From positions 4,990 to 12,303 of the forward strand of contig MFZI01000006.1 in assembly GCA_001789355.1 (NCBI GenBank): DNA of 7,314 bases, given 5' to 3'. The position numbers and the translations under genes are program-made. Position 1 is the first letter of the stretch. Every line of letters starts with the position of its first letter. Below, piece after piece: positions 1 to 5,893 of this stretch. The stretch is from Candidatus Roizmanbacteria bacterium RIFCSPHIGHO2_01_FULL_39_8. Its GTDB lineage: Bacteria; Patescibacteriota; Microgenomatia; UBA1406; GWC2-37-13. The notes under the pieces are model-generated. The model did not search any database. It was not told the DNA's origin and saw only the letters and a list, made by a program, of their open reading frames with translations.

Positions 1-867
1 CATAGTAGTATGTTGTGGGTATTGTTTGACTTTTTCTTTGAATGTAGGAAGATGTCGCATGCGGGCAATAGACATGACAGAACCAAAATAAAAGGTTAAT
101 TCAGTATGTTCGGGCACATCAGATTGGTAAATAATCATGCTTTTTTTCGGATCGAGCCCAGCTGCGAGATAGTCAATGATAATATCTCTTTTTTTCTGGG
201 GAAGCGTATCTTTGTCGTAAGGGGTAGTAATAGTATGTACATCCACTACACAGTATACAGTTTCGTATTCATTTGAATTTTGAAGTTCGAGCATGCCTTT
301 TACCGCTCCTAGATAATTTCCTAGATGAAGTCTTCCTGTCGCACGGATTCCTGAAAATACTCGTTTGACACCTGATTTTTTTTTATTTATTATCTGAACA
401 ACCTTTACTTCAGCAATATCAACGATTTGAGCGCTAGGTATTTTTTTAAAATCTGCTGCTTTATATCTTAAGGTATAGTTAAGATGGCCTGATCCCGCGT
501 TGACGAAGTCGAGATCAAAAATCTTTTTATCAATATACGTTTTAATTTGAGGGTAGTAGACGTGAGCAGCTCCAATCGGCTGATGGGTAAGATTCTCAAA
601 TTCTTCTTCCGTTGCGACCCGCAAGTTAGAAACGTGTAATAGTTTTTTTATTTTTTTGAAATTAAGTTGGCAGTCTCCCCGTCTTATAACTGCGATGAAT
701 TGACCATCGGCTTTCATGAAAATTGTCGCGCCTGCCTCATGAAGAGTTGAGTTGAGGTATTTTTGTACATCCTCGACTTTGACCAATGGAGGATGCTCGA
801 GAATGGTGTGCCCGATTCCTAATTTATTTAACTGTTCGCTATATTTTTGGACCTGCTGATCTATCAT
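1..867 (-). CDS. trpS: Tryptophanyl-tRNA synthetase with N-terminal YbaK/ProRS-INS-like editing domain (partial, C-terminus outside window)
   Basis: The open frame starts at ATG 867-865 and stays open for 289 codons to the window edge, so the 3' part (including any KMSKS motif) is missing. The product should charge tRNA-Trp with tryptophan using ATP in the cytoplasm. Residues ~168-289 match the bacterial TrpRS N-terminal catalytic core: FSGIRATG at 171-178, the HIGH-type motif HLGNYLGA at 181-188, VVDVHTIT at 208-214, and an RM...PTFKEKVKQ stretch at 269-282 typical of class Ic TrpRS. Residues ~1-155 are an extra domain resembling the YbaK/ProRS insertion family (GDxxLN at 64-69, ATEEE at 86-90, an FVxAGxGH stretch at 121-128). 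No in-frame ATG, GTG or TTG lies between Leu82 and Met192, and Met192 is already past the HIGH motif, so the synthetase has no start of its own and the fusion looks real. An in-frame TGA upstream fixes the start region. There is one base between the trpA stop and this ATG, and no Shine-Dalgarno. Confidence 0.9.
   Translation of the reverse strand, partial: MIDQQVQKYSEQLNKLGIGHTILEHPPLVKVEDVQKYLNSTLHEAGATIFMKADGQFIAVIRRGDCQLNFKKIKKLLHVSNLRVATEEEFENLTHQPIGAAHVYYPQIKTYIDKKIFDLDFVNAGSGHLNYTLRYKAADFKKIPSAQIVDIAEVKVVQIINKKKSGVKRVFSGIRATGRLHLGNYLGAVKGMLELQNSNEYETVYCVVDVHTITTPYDKDTLPQKKRDIIIDYLAAGLDPKKSMIIYQSDVPEHTELTFYFGSVMSIARMRHLPTFKEKVKQYPQHTTM
403..867 (-). other. Domain within trpS: YbaK / ProRS-INS-like aminoacyl-tRNA editing fold
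   Basis: This is the first ~155 residues of the synthetase. What is seen: a helical start; a strand TIFMKADG (48-55) followed by FIAVIRRGD (57-65) and QLNFKKIKKLL (67-77), which parallels the GDxxLNxxK core of the ProRS insertion domain; then ATEEEFENL (86-93), IKTYID (108-113), FVNAGSGH (121-128) and a Dxx...VDI ending (139-151). The family removes mischarged alanine or cysteine from tRNA-Pro (YbaK, ProX, ProRS INS). The lysine that normally precedes the T-L/I of the first core strand appears to be Ala47 here, and the GxxxP loop is not obvious (G99 is followed by P106). The family assignment rests on remembered motifs, not a profile search; activity is uncertain and probably reduced or lost. 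Confidence 0.72.
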
Positions 868-868
868 A

Positions 869-1663
869 TTAGTGTTTGATATTGATAATAAATTTCTTCA
901 CAGTATCGAGGTAATTTTGTCTATAATTCCTCGATTTCTCGATTTGATCAATTATAGCACTTCCGACGATGGCGATATCCGCTTTGTTTTGCAAGGAATC
1001 GATATGTTCTTTTTTCGAAATGCCAAAGCCGACCGCAATCGGTATAGAAAAATATTTTTTTACATTCGAGAGATAATTCTGCAATGTTGGATCAAGTGTA
1101 GATTTGGTTCCGGTTACTCCGAATCGACTTATACAATAGACAAATCCTTTTGCTCTTTTGGCGTTGAGTGTTAATCTTTGCTTTGAACTCGCCGGCGAAA
1201 TAACTCGAATAAGATATAGATCATATTTTAGGCAGAAATGCACGAATTTTTCATTTTTTTCCTCATCGACTGGAATATCAGGAACGATAAGTCCCGAAAT
1301 ATTCAGCGACTTCATCCTATGGCAAAATTCTTCAACTCCGAAAGAAAATACTGTATTGTAATAACACATTACTAATACAGGAATTGGTGAATAAACTGTA
1401 ATTTTCTGAAGTAATTCCAAACATTTTGTCACCGTAGCTCCATTTCTCAATGCCACTTCAGAAGCATGCATGATCGTTGGACCATCTGCGATGGGGTCGG
1501 AAAAGGGAATCTGTAGCTCTACAAAATCGCTTCCCGCATCAATAAGTATTTTGGCAAGTTTAAGAGAGTCCATGGGATTAGGATAACCCAGTACAAGATG
1601 GGTCATGAGACCGATCCGGTTACATTTCTTAAGTCCGTTTATTTTTTGGTCGATTTTGTTCAT
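869..1663 (-). CDS. trpA: Tryptophan synthase alpha chain
   Basis: TrpA cleaves indole-3-glycerol phosphate to indole and glyceraldehyde-3-phosphate; indole passes through a tunnel to TrpB in the alpha2-beta2 complex. The 264 residues are the usual length (268 in Salmonella). The signature ELQIPFSDPIADGPT (49-63) places catalytic Glu49 and Asp60 at the same numbers as in Salmonella; it has Gln where most homologues have Gly (ELG). VPDIPVDE (127-134), GFVYCISRFGVTG (173-185, with Tyr176 and Thr184) and the phosphate-binding VGFGIS (211-216) and VGSAII (233-238) are all in place. The start at 1661-1663 is supported by AAAGGAG at 1674-1680. The gene begins inside the last 35 bases of trpB and stops one base before trpS. 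There are no tryptophans in the protein. Assignment is firm. Confidence 0.97.
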   Translation of the reverse strand: MNKIDQKINGLKKCNRIGLMTHLVLGYPNPMDSLKLAKILIDAGSDFVELQIPFSDPIADGPTIMHASEVALRNGATVTKCLELLQKITVYSPIPVLVMCYYNTVFSFGVEEFCHRMKSLNISGLIVPDIPVDEEKNEKFVHFCLKYDLYLIRVISPASSKQRLTLNAKRAKGFVYCISRFGVTGTKSTLDPTLQNYLSNVKKYFSIPIAVGFGISKKEHIDSLQNKADIAIVGSAIIDQIEKSRNYRQNYLDTVKKFIINIKH

Positions 1664-2879
1664 GTTTTTTGTTCTCCTTTACTTTATTTTCAAGAAATTC
1701 ATTCCACTCTTTGTCTTTTAAGGCATCGGCTATAGTAAAAATATCCTTGTCACCGCGACCGGAGATATTAACAACGATGATTTTATCTTTCGCCAATATC
1801 GGTGCCAGTTTAATGACATGCGCCACTGCATGTGCCGATTCGAGCGCAGGGATAATTCCCTCGTTTCTGGAGAGCAAACGAAACGCGTCAACGACTTCCC
1901 TGTCGGTAACCGAAACGAAGGTAATCCGTTGTTTGTCTTTCAGATAAGCGACTTCAGGACCAATCCCGGGATAGTCGAGACCGGCCGAAATGCTATGCGT
2001 GGGGGCAACATTTCCGTCTTTATCCTGTAAAAAAATCGACTTGTATCCCTCAATGATTCCCACTCTTCCTCCGTTAAATCGCGCAGCATGCATGCCGAAT
2101 CTTTTGCCTTTTCCGCCTGCTTCGACTCCGATGAGCGCTACGCCCTTTTTTTTGATAAAATGGCTGAAAATTCCCATCGCATTGCTGCCTCCGCCTACAC
2201 AGGCTATAATGTAATCTGGATCCCTCCCCTCCATTTTGTTTAGTTGAGAAGCAACCTCTCGGCCGACGATCGACTGGAAATCTCGATTGATTGTTGGAAA
2301 AGGGTGTGGTCCTAGGGTTGAGCCTAAAAGATAGTGAGTATCTTTGACATTGGTAATCCAGTCTTTCAGCGCGGCATTCACCGCATCTTTCAAGGTTCGC
2401 GAGCCAAAGGACACCGGAATTACTTTTGCCCCGAGCTGCTGCATCCAGAACACGTTCGATCGCTGACGCGCAACATCGACCTCTCCCATGTATACGGTGC
2501 ACTCGAATCCGAATTTGGCAGAGACAGTCGCGGTCGCAACGCCATGCTGGCCGGCTCCGGTTTCTGCGATCAGTCTTTTTTTCCCCATCCGTTTTGCGAG
2601 CAACGCTTGACCGAGACAATGCGTTATCTTATGGGCTCCGGTAATATTGAGTCCTTCATTTTTAAAATAAATTTTTGCCCCTCCTAACATAACAGTCAAA
2701 TTTTTTGCAAAGGTGAGAGGCGTTGGTCGGCCGCTAAATCCATATAATAAAGAAAGGAATTCTTTCTGAAACCTTTTGTCTTTCTTTGCATGTATATAGG
2801 TTTCTTCCAGTTCCTCAAGAGCCGGGATAAGCATTTCCGGCGCATATCTTCCTCCATATATTCCGAAGCGGCCTTTCAT
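1629..2879 (-). CDS. trpB: Tryptophan synthase beta chain (TrpB1 type)
   Basis: This PLP enzyme condenses indole with L-serine to give L-tryptophan and works with TrpA. Visible hallmarks are FGIYGGRYAPE (5-15), GRPTPL (50-55), the PLP lysine Lys84 in GAHKITHCLGQ (81-91), catalytic Glu106 in AETGAGQHGVATAT (105-118), the PLP-phosphate loop GGGSNA (229-234), HSISAGLDYPGIGPE (295-309) and NISGRGDKD (371-379, with Ser373 contacting PLP). The short N-terminus and the AETGAGQHG/GGGSNA motifs fit TrpB1, not TrpB2. The lysine motif differs from the common HKINN (here HKITH). At 416 residues it is about 20 longer than Salmonella TrpB; the extra is a charged tail (after ~395) written over the trpA start and its Shine-Dalgarno. 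It holds the only three tryptophans of the operon: W145, W174 (matching the single Trp of Salmonella TrpB) and W392. The start overlaps the trpF stop as ATGA. Confidence 0.97.
   Translation of the reverse strand: MKGRFGIYGGRYAPEMLIPALEELEETYIHAKKDKRFQKEFLSLLYGFSGRPTPLTFAKNLTVMLGGAKIYFKNEGLNITGAHKITHCLGQALLAKRMGKKRLIAETGAGQHGVATATVSAKFGFECTVYMGEVDVARQRSNVFWMQQLGAKVIPVSFGSRTLKDAVNAALKDWITNVKDTHYLLGSTLGPHPFPTINRDFQSIVGREVASQLNKMEGRDPDYIIACVGGGSNAMGIFSHFIKKKGVALIGVEAGGKGKRFGMHAARFNGGRVGIIEGYKSIFLQDKDGNVAPTHSISAGLDYPGIGPEVAYLKDKQRITFVSVTDREVVDAFRLLSRNEGIIPALESAHAVAHVIKLAPILAKDKIIVVNISGRGDKDIFTIADALKDKEWNEFLENKVKENKKHEQNRPKNKRT
1674..1680 (-). promoter_or_regulatory. Shine-Dalgarno of trpA inside the trpB 3' end
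   Basis: On the minus strand AAAGGAG lies 10 bases before the trpA ATG (1663). It is inside the trpB coding sequence and sets the trpA start despite the 35-base overlap. Ribosomes can thus enter trpA directly as well as by coupling. Confidence 0.8.
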
Positions 2880-3493
2880 ATGTTGATTTGTTTTGCTGCT
2901 GAAATAAACTGATAAATTTTTCCGATATCTTCGTGTCCGTAGGTTTCAATACCCCTGGCAGCGTCGACTCCATAGGGTTTTATCGTAACTACCATTTTTT
3001 CCACGTTATCAGGATTAAGGCCTCCAGCAATAAATACAGGAAATTGCTTTGCGATAAAATTCGATTGCTTGATATCGAAAGCTGATTGTTTGGCTCCTTT
3101 CTTTAGATCTAAAAGAGCCAGATCTGGTTTGTAATTTTTGATTTCGTTAGCAATCTTTTCAGAATTTGATTTAGTCGAAAGGATACATACTTTGATAATT
3201 TTTGCCTGAATTTTTTCTGCAAATGATTTGGATTCTTGTCCATGTAATTGAACATAGTCCAGTCCAAGCAGATCGACTATTGCGTTAATTAAATCTATTT
3301 TTTCATTCTGAAAAACGCCAACCGTCTTTAGTTTTCCGTGTACTCTTTTTTGTATTTCTTTTGCATAACGGGGATGTACATAGCGAGGTGATTGTTTCAC
3401 GAAATTAAATCCGATAAAATCAGCTCCCGCTCGTATGGCTGCTTGCGCGCTCTCGAGGCTTCGTATTCCACAAATTTTTATTTTTACTTTCAT
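2876..3493 (-). CDS. trpF: Phosphoribosylanthranilate isomerase
   Basis: TrpF performs the Amadori rearrangement of N-(5'-phosphoribosyl)anthranilate to CdRP. It is a single-domain (beta/alpha)8 barrel of 205 residues, the normal size. The general base is Cys8 in KIKICGI (4-10) and the general acid is Asp129 in LALLDLKKG (125-133). SPRYV (35-39), VGVF (58-61), VQLHG (81-85) and the phosphate-binding FIAGGLNPDNV (154-164) are all recognisable. The last phosphate-loop motif reads DAARGIET (177-184), where many homologues have DVSSGVE; Arg for Ser is a known-looking variant. It is encoded separately from trpC, not as the TrpC-TrpF fusion of enterics. Both ends are ATGA overlaps, with trpC upstream and trpB downstream. 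No Shine-Dalgarno is seen, so coupling to trpC is likely. It is among the most AT-rich parts of the window and contains no tryptophan. Confidence 0.96.
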   Translation of the reverse strand: MKVKIKICGIRSLESAQAAIRAGADFIGFNFVKQSPRYVHPRYAKEIQKRVHGKLKTVGVFQNEKIDLINAIVDLLGLDYVQLHGQESKSFAEKIQAKIIKVCILSTKSNSEKIANEIKNYKPDLALLDLKKGAKQSAFDIKQSNFIAKQFPVFIAGGLNPDNVEKMVVTIKPYGVDAARGIETYGHEDIGKIYQFISAAKQINI

Positions 3494-4281
3494 AGATTTT
3501 TTAGATTACTGATAGAACTTAAAATGTCTGTTGATTTCAGGAGGCCGGTCCCGACGAGTACGGCCTTGGCGCCGGCCTGCTTATACATCTCGACTTCTTT
3601 TCGCGATTTCACTCCGGAAAAACCAATAGTAATTTTTTCTTTAGGAAGTTTTTCGATAATACGACACGCCCTCTCGACATCAATCGTGAAATCTATGAGG
3701 TTTCGGGCATTGACTCCTATAACCTCGGCATGTTCGGCGAAATTAAGATCTTTTTCATCAACGATTTCAATAACCGGAACGATTCCATATCTTTTGCAGA
3801 GTTCAAATACGCTTACGTCGAATTCATTTCTTAATTGAGCTATAAAAAGCAGTGCATCGCTGCCACATTTCGCAGATTCCAGCACTTGATATTCGTCCAT
3901 GATGAAGTCTTTCTGCAAGAGAGGGAGAGTAGTGGTGGTTTTGATTTCACGAATGAGTTCGAGTGAACCACAGAAGAATTTTTCTTCGGTTACGACTGAA
4001 ACGGCGTCTGCTTGAGCTTGCGCATAACTGCTTACAATTCTTCTGACCTTTTGTCTCTCTGCAAGGCGTCCCGCTGAAGGCGAACAAAGTTTGATTTCGG
4101 CGATGATTCCAATGTCGCCACCATTTGGTTTTACGAGATGTTTGATAAACGAATCATTAGGCTTTCGTCGTTCCAATAGCTTAGAGACGTCCTGCAGAAG
4201 CTTTTTTGAGGGATACTGTTTTTTTCGATTCGCTAATTCTATTTTTTTGTTTTCGATGATTTTATCAAAAATATTTTTCAT
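3490..4281 (-). CDS. trpC: Indole-3-glycerol phosphate synthase
   Basis: TrpC closes the indole ring by decarboxylating CdRP to indole-3-glycerol phosphate. It is a 263-residue (beta/alpha)8 barrel with the usual N-terminal extension (residues 1-45). Motifs: IIAEIKLCSPSAG (59-71) with Glu62 and Lys64; SVVTEEKFFCGS (95-106); LLQKDFIMDEYQV (121-133) with catalytic Lys124; VIEIVDE (170-176) with Glu172; and IGVNARNL (188-195) with Asn191. Relative to the Sulfolobus enzyme these correspond to E51, K53, K110, E159 and N180. Two normally strict motifs differ: the ESG(I/V) phosphate/substrate motif is FSGV (221-224), with Phe221 for Glu, and VGEALM is VGTGLL (243-248). The core catalytic residues are intact, so activity is expected. 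Overlaps are ATGA with trpD and with trpF; no Shine-Dalgarno is seen. There are no tryptophans. Confidence 0.95.
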   Translation of the reverse strand: MKNIFDKIIENKKIELANRKKQYPSKKLLQDVSKLLERRKPNDSFIKHLVKPNGGDIGIIAEIKLCSPSAGRLAERQKVRRIVSSYAQAQADAVSVVTEEKFFCGSLELIREIKTTTTLPLLQKDFIMDEYQVLESAKCGSDALLFIAQLRNEFDVSVFELCKRYGIVPVIEIVDEKDLNFAEHAEVIGVNARNLIDFTIDVERACRIIEKLPKEKITIGFSGVKSRKEVEMYKQAGAKAVLVGTGLLKSTDILSSISNLKNL

Positions 4282-5294
4282 AGATTGTGGGTAACTTTTA
4301 TTACTTGTTCAAGCTTCTTCAATGCTTTTTCGGATGAAATAGTTTCTTCGGCAAGTCTCACGCCATCTCTAATATTTGAGACTTTCCCGAAGGTGTAAAA
4401 AGCAAGGGCAGCATTGGCCATCGCCACATTTTTTTTTGGTTCATCTGATCTTCCCATAAGAATTTGACGGCAAATGGAGACATTTTCTTCCCGAGAAGTA
4501 GTTTTCAAATCCCCATGGAATCGCGGAAGCCCAAAATCAGAATGAGTCAGTTCGTATTTTTTTTGTTCTCTAGTTCCATCGAATTCCATAATTATAGTTT
4601 TTTCAGATAAGCCCACTTCATCGCCCCCGTCTTCGCTATGGACGAGGATGATTTTTTTCGAACCAAAGTCAATCAGCGTTTTCCCCATGAGTCGCATCAT
4701 AGTTTTATCTGATACACCAATCAATTGGTGTGAGACACTGGCAGGATTGAGCATGGGGCCAAGGAAATTAAAATATGTTTTTCCGCCGAATTTTTTTCTT
4801 GCATCTTTGACTATTTTTAGTCCCGGCTGAAAGTTTGGGGCAAAAAGAAAGACGATTCCGCACGTTCCAAAACATGCTACGGCTTGCTCCGGAGTGAGAT
4901 CGATATTCACATCCAGTAGTTTAAGAAGGTCGGCGCTGCCGCAGATTCCACTAGCCGCGCGACCGCAGTGTTTGACGATAGGTACTCCTGTAGCGGCACA
5001 AATGATCGCGGTAATCGTCGAGATATTGAAGGTATGCTGGCCATCTCCACCTGTTCCGCAGACATCAAGAGCGTCTGAAGTAATCGGTACTTTTATCATG
5101 TGTTTGCGAGTTGCCTCCAGTATGCCCATCAACTCTGCTGGAGTGATTGGCCTCGCAGCAAAGAACTGAAATATTTTTAATAATTCATCTTGTGACAGCT
5201 TTCCTTTGATGATTTTGTTTTGCATTTCAAATGCCTCTTCTCGGGAAAGATTTTTTTTGCCTGCGCATTTTGCTAATATCGATGGTATATTCAT
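4278..5294 (-). CDS. trpD: Anthranilate phosphoribosyltransferase
   Basis: TrpD transfers the phosphoribosyl group of PRPP to anthranilate. The 338 residues match the family (about 330-345). The N-terminal helical domain includes the SREEAFEMQNKI segment (17-28). The PRPP-binding region is DVCGTGGDGQHTFNIST (77-93); the second motif is KHCGRAASGICGSADLL (108-124); then FAPNFQPGLKIVKDARKKFG (151-170) with the conserved anthranilate-binding Arg166, YFNFLGPMLNPA (174-185), and the metal-binding Asp225-Glu226 in GGDEVGL (223-229). The usual KHGNR motif reads KHCGR (Gly111 for the anthranilate-contacting Asn), and the usual YHPAM reads FQPGL. These changes touch the anthranilate side while the PRPP side is intact. 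It is a stand-alone TrpD, not fused to TrpG. Overlaps are ATGA at both ends; no Shine-Dalgarno is seen. There are no tryptophans. Operon position makes the classical role very likely. Confidence 0.95.
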   Translation of the reverse strand: MNIPSILAKCAGKKNLSREEAFEMQNKIIKGKLSQDELLKIFQFFAARPITPAELMGILEATRKHMIKVPITSDALDVCGTGGDGQHTFNISTITAIICAATGVPIVKHCGRAASGICGSADLLKLLDVNIDLTPEQAVACFGTCGIVFLFAPNFQPGLKIVKDARKKFGGKTYFNFLGPMLNPASVSHQLIGVSDKTMMRLMGKTLIDFGSKKIILVHSEDGGDEVGLSEKTIIMEFDGTREQKKYELTHSDFGLPRFHGDLKTTSREENVSICRQILMGRSDEPKKNVAMANAALAFYTFGKVSNIRDGVRLAEETISSEKALKKLEQVIKVTHNL

Positions 5295-5893
5295 TTGAAT
5301 GTCAAAAAATTTTCAATCATTTTTTTTCCGCCTTCAGTTGCAAATGACTCGGGATGAAACTGAATTCCTTCGATCGGAAAGGTTCTGTGACGCAGCCCCA
5401 TAATTTCCTGTGTTTCGTCCAGAGTTTTTGCCGTCACCATCAGACAAGAAGGAAGATGTCTGGGATCGGCGACGAGCGAATGGTAGCGCATTACTTCGAG
5501 TTTTTGGGGAAGTCCGGTAAAAACTCCTTTTCCATCATGCGTAATAATACTTGTTTTTCCATGCATGGGAAGCTTAGCTCGAATTACTTTTCCTCCAAAA
5601 AAGTGAGCCATTCCCTGCATTCCAAGACATACTCCGAGTATTGGGGTAGATTTTCCTATCTCTGTCAAAACTTTTGCGCAGACACCAAAATATGCAGGAT
5701 CGCTCGGATCTCCCGGTCCGGGAGAAATGACAATGTGGCTGTACTTATTTTTTTTGATCTCGTCGAGCGCAATCTCATCATTTCTTTTTACTTCGACCTT
5801 GAATCGTTCCTGTTTTTTCGTGAGGATTTCACCAATAGATTGGTAAAGGTTGAAAGTGAAAGAATCGAAATTGTCTAAAATAAGAATGTTCAT
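5291..5893 (-). CDS. trpG: Anthranilate synthase component II (glutamine amidotransferase)
   Basis: TrpG is a class I glutamine amidotransferase that releases ammonia from glutamine and channels it to TrpE. The 200 residues are the full normal length. The start ILILDNFDSFTFNL (3-16) is typical of TrpG/PabA. The oxyanion region SPGPGDP (57-63), the nucleophile Cys89 in GVCLGMQ (87-93), MHGKTS (110-115), RYHSL (136-140) and the His180/Glu182 pair in IQFHPES (177-183) complete the active site. The start at 5891-5893 overlaps the trpE stop as ATGA and has the best ribosome-binding site in the window (AAGGAGG at 5904-5910). Because TrpG and PabA are the same family, it could also serve a PabB for folate synthesis if the genome has no separate pabA; that cannot be judged here. 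There are no tryptophans. Confidence 0.96.
   Translation of the reverse strand: MNILILDNFDSFTFNLYQSIGEILTKKQERFKVEVKRNDEIALDEIKKNKYSHIVISPGPGDPSDPAYFGVCAKVLTEIGKSTPILGVCLGMQGMAHFFGGKVIRAKLPMHGKTSIITHDGKGVFTGLPQKLEVMRYHSLVADPRHLPSCLMVTAKTLDETQEIMGLRHRTFPIEGIQFHPESFATEGGKKMIENFLTFK

Noticed and set aside
872..1361. Plus-strand open frames opposite trpA
   Set aside because: They are antisense to conserved trpA codons, overlap each other and show no motif or ribosome-binding site.
2074..2619. 181-codon minus-strand frame inside trpB
   Set aside because: It is in another frame of trpB, gives an Arg/Cys-rich low-complexity protein with no recognisable domain, and trpB is unmistakable in the main frame.
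2380..2640. Higher GC in the central part of trpB (and around 4920-4980 in trpD), suggesting horizontal transfer
   Set aside because: The rise coincides with the Gly/Ala-rich conserved active-site segments, and the flanking parts of the same genes match the rest of the operon. Not enough to claim transfer.
5354..5878. 174-codon plus-strand frame opposite trpG
   Set aside because: It mirrors the trpG coding sequence; its composition is that of an antisense shadow and nothing in it is recognisable.
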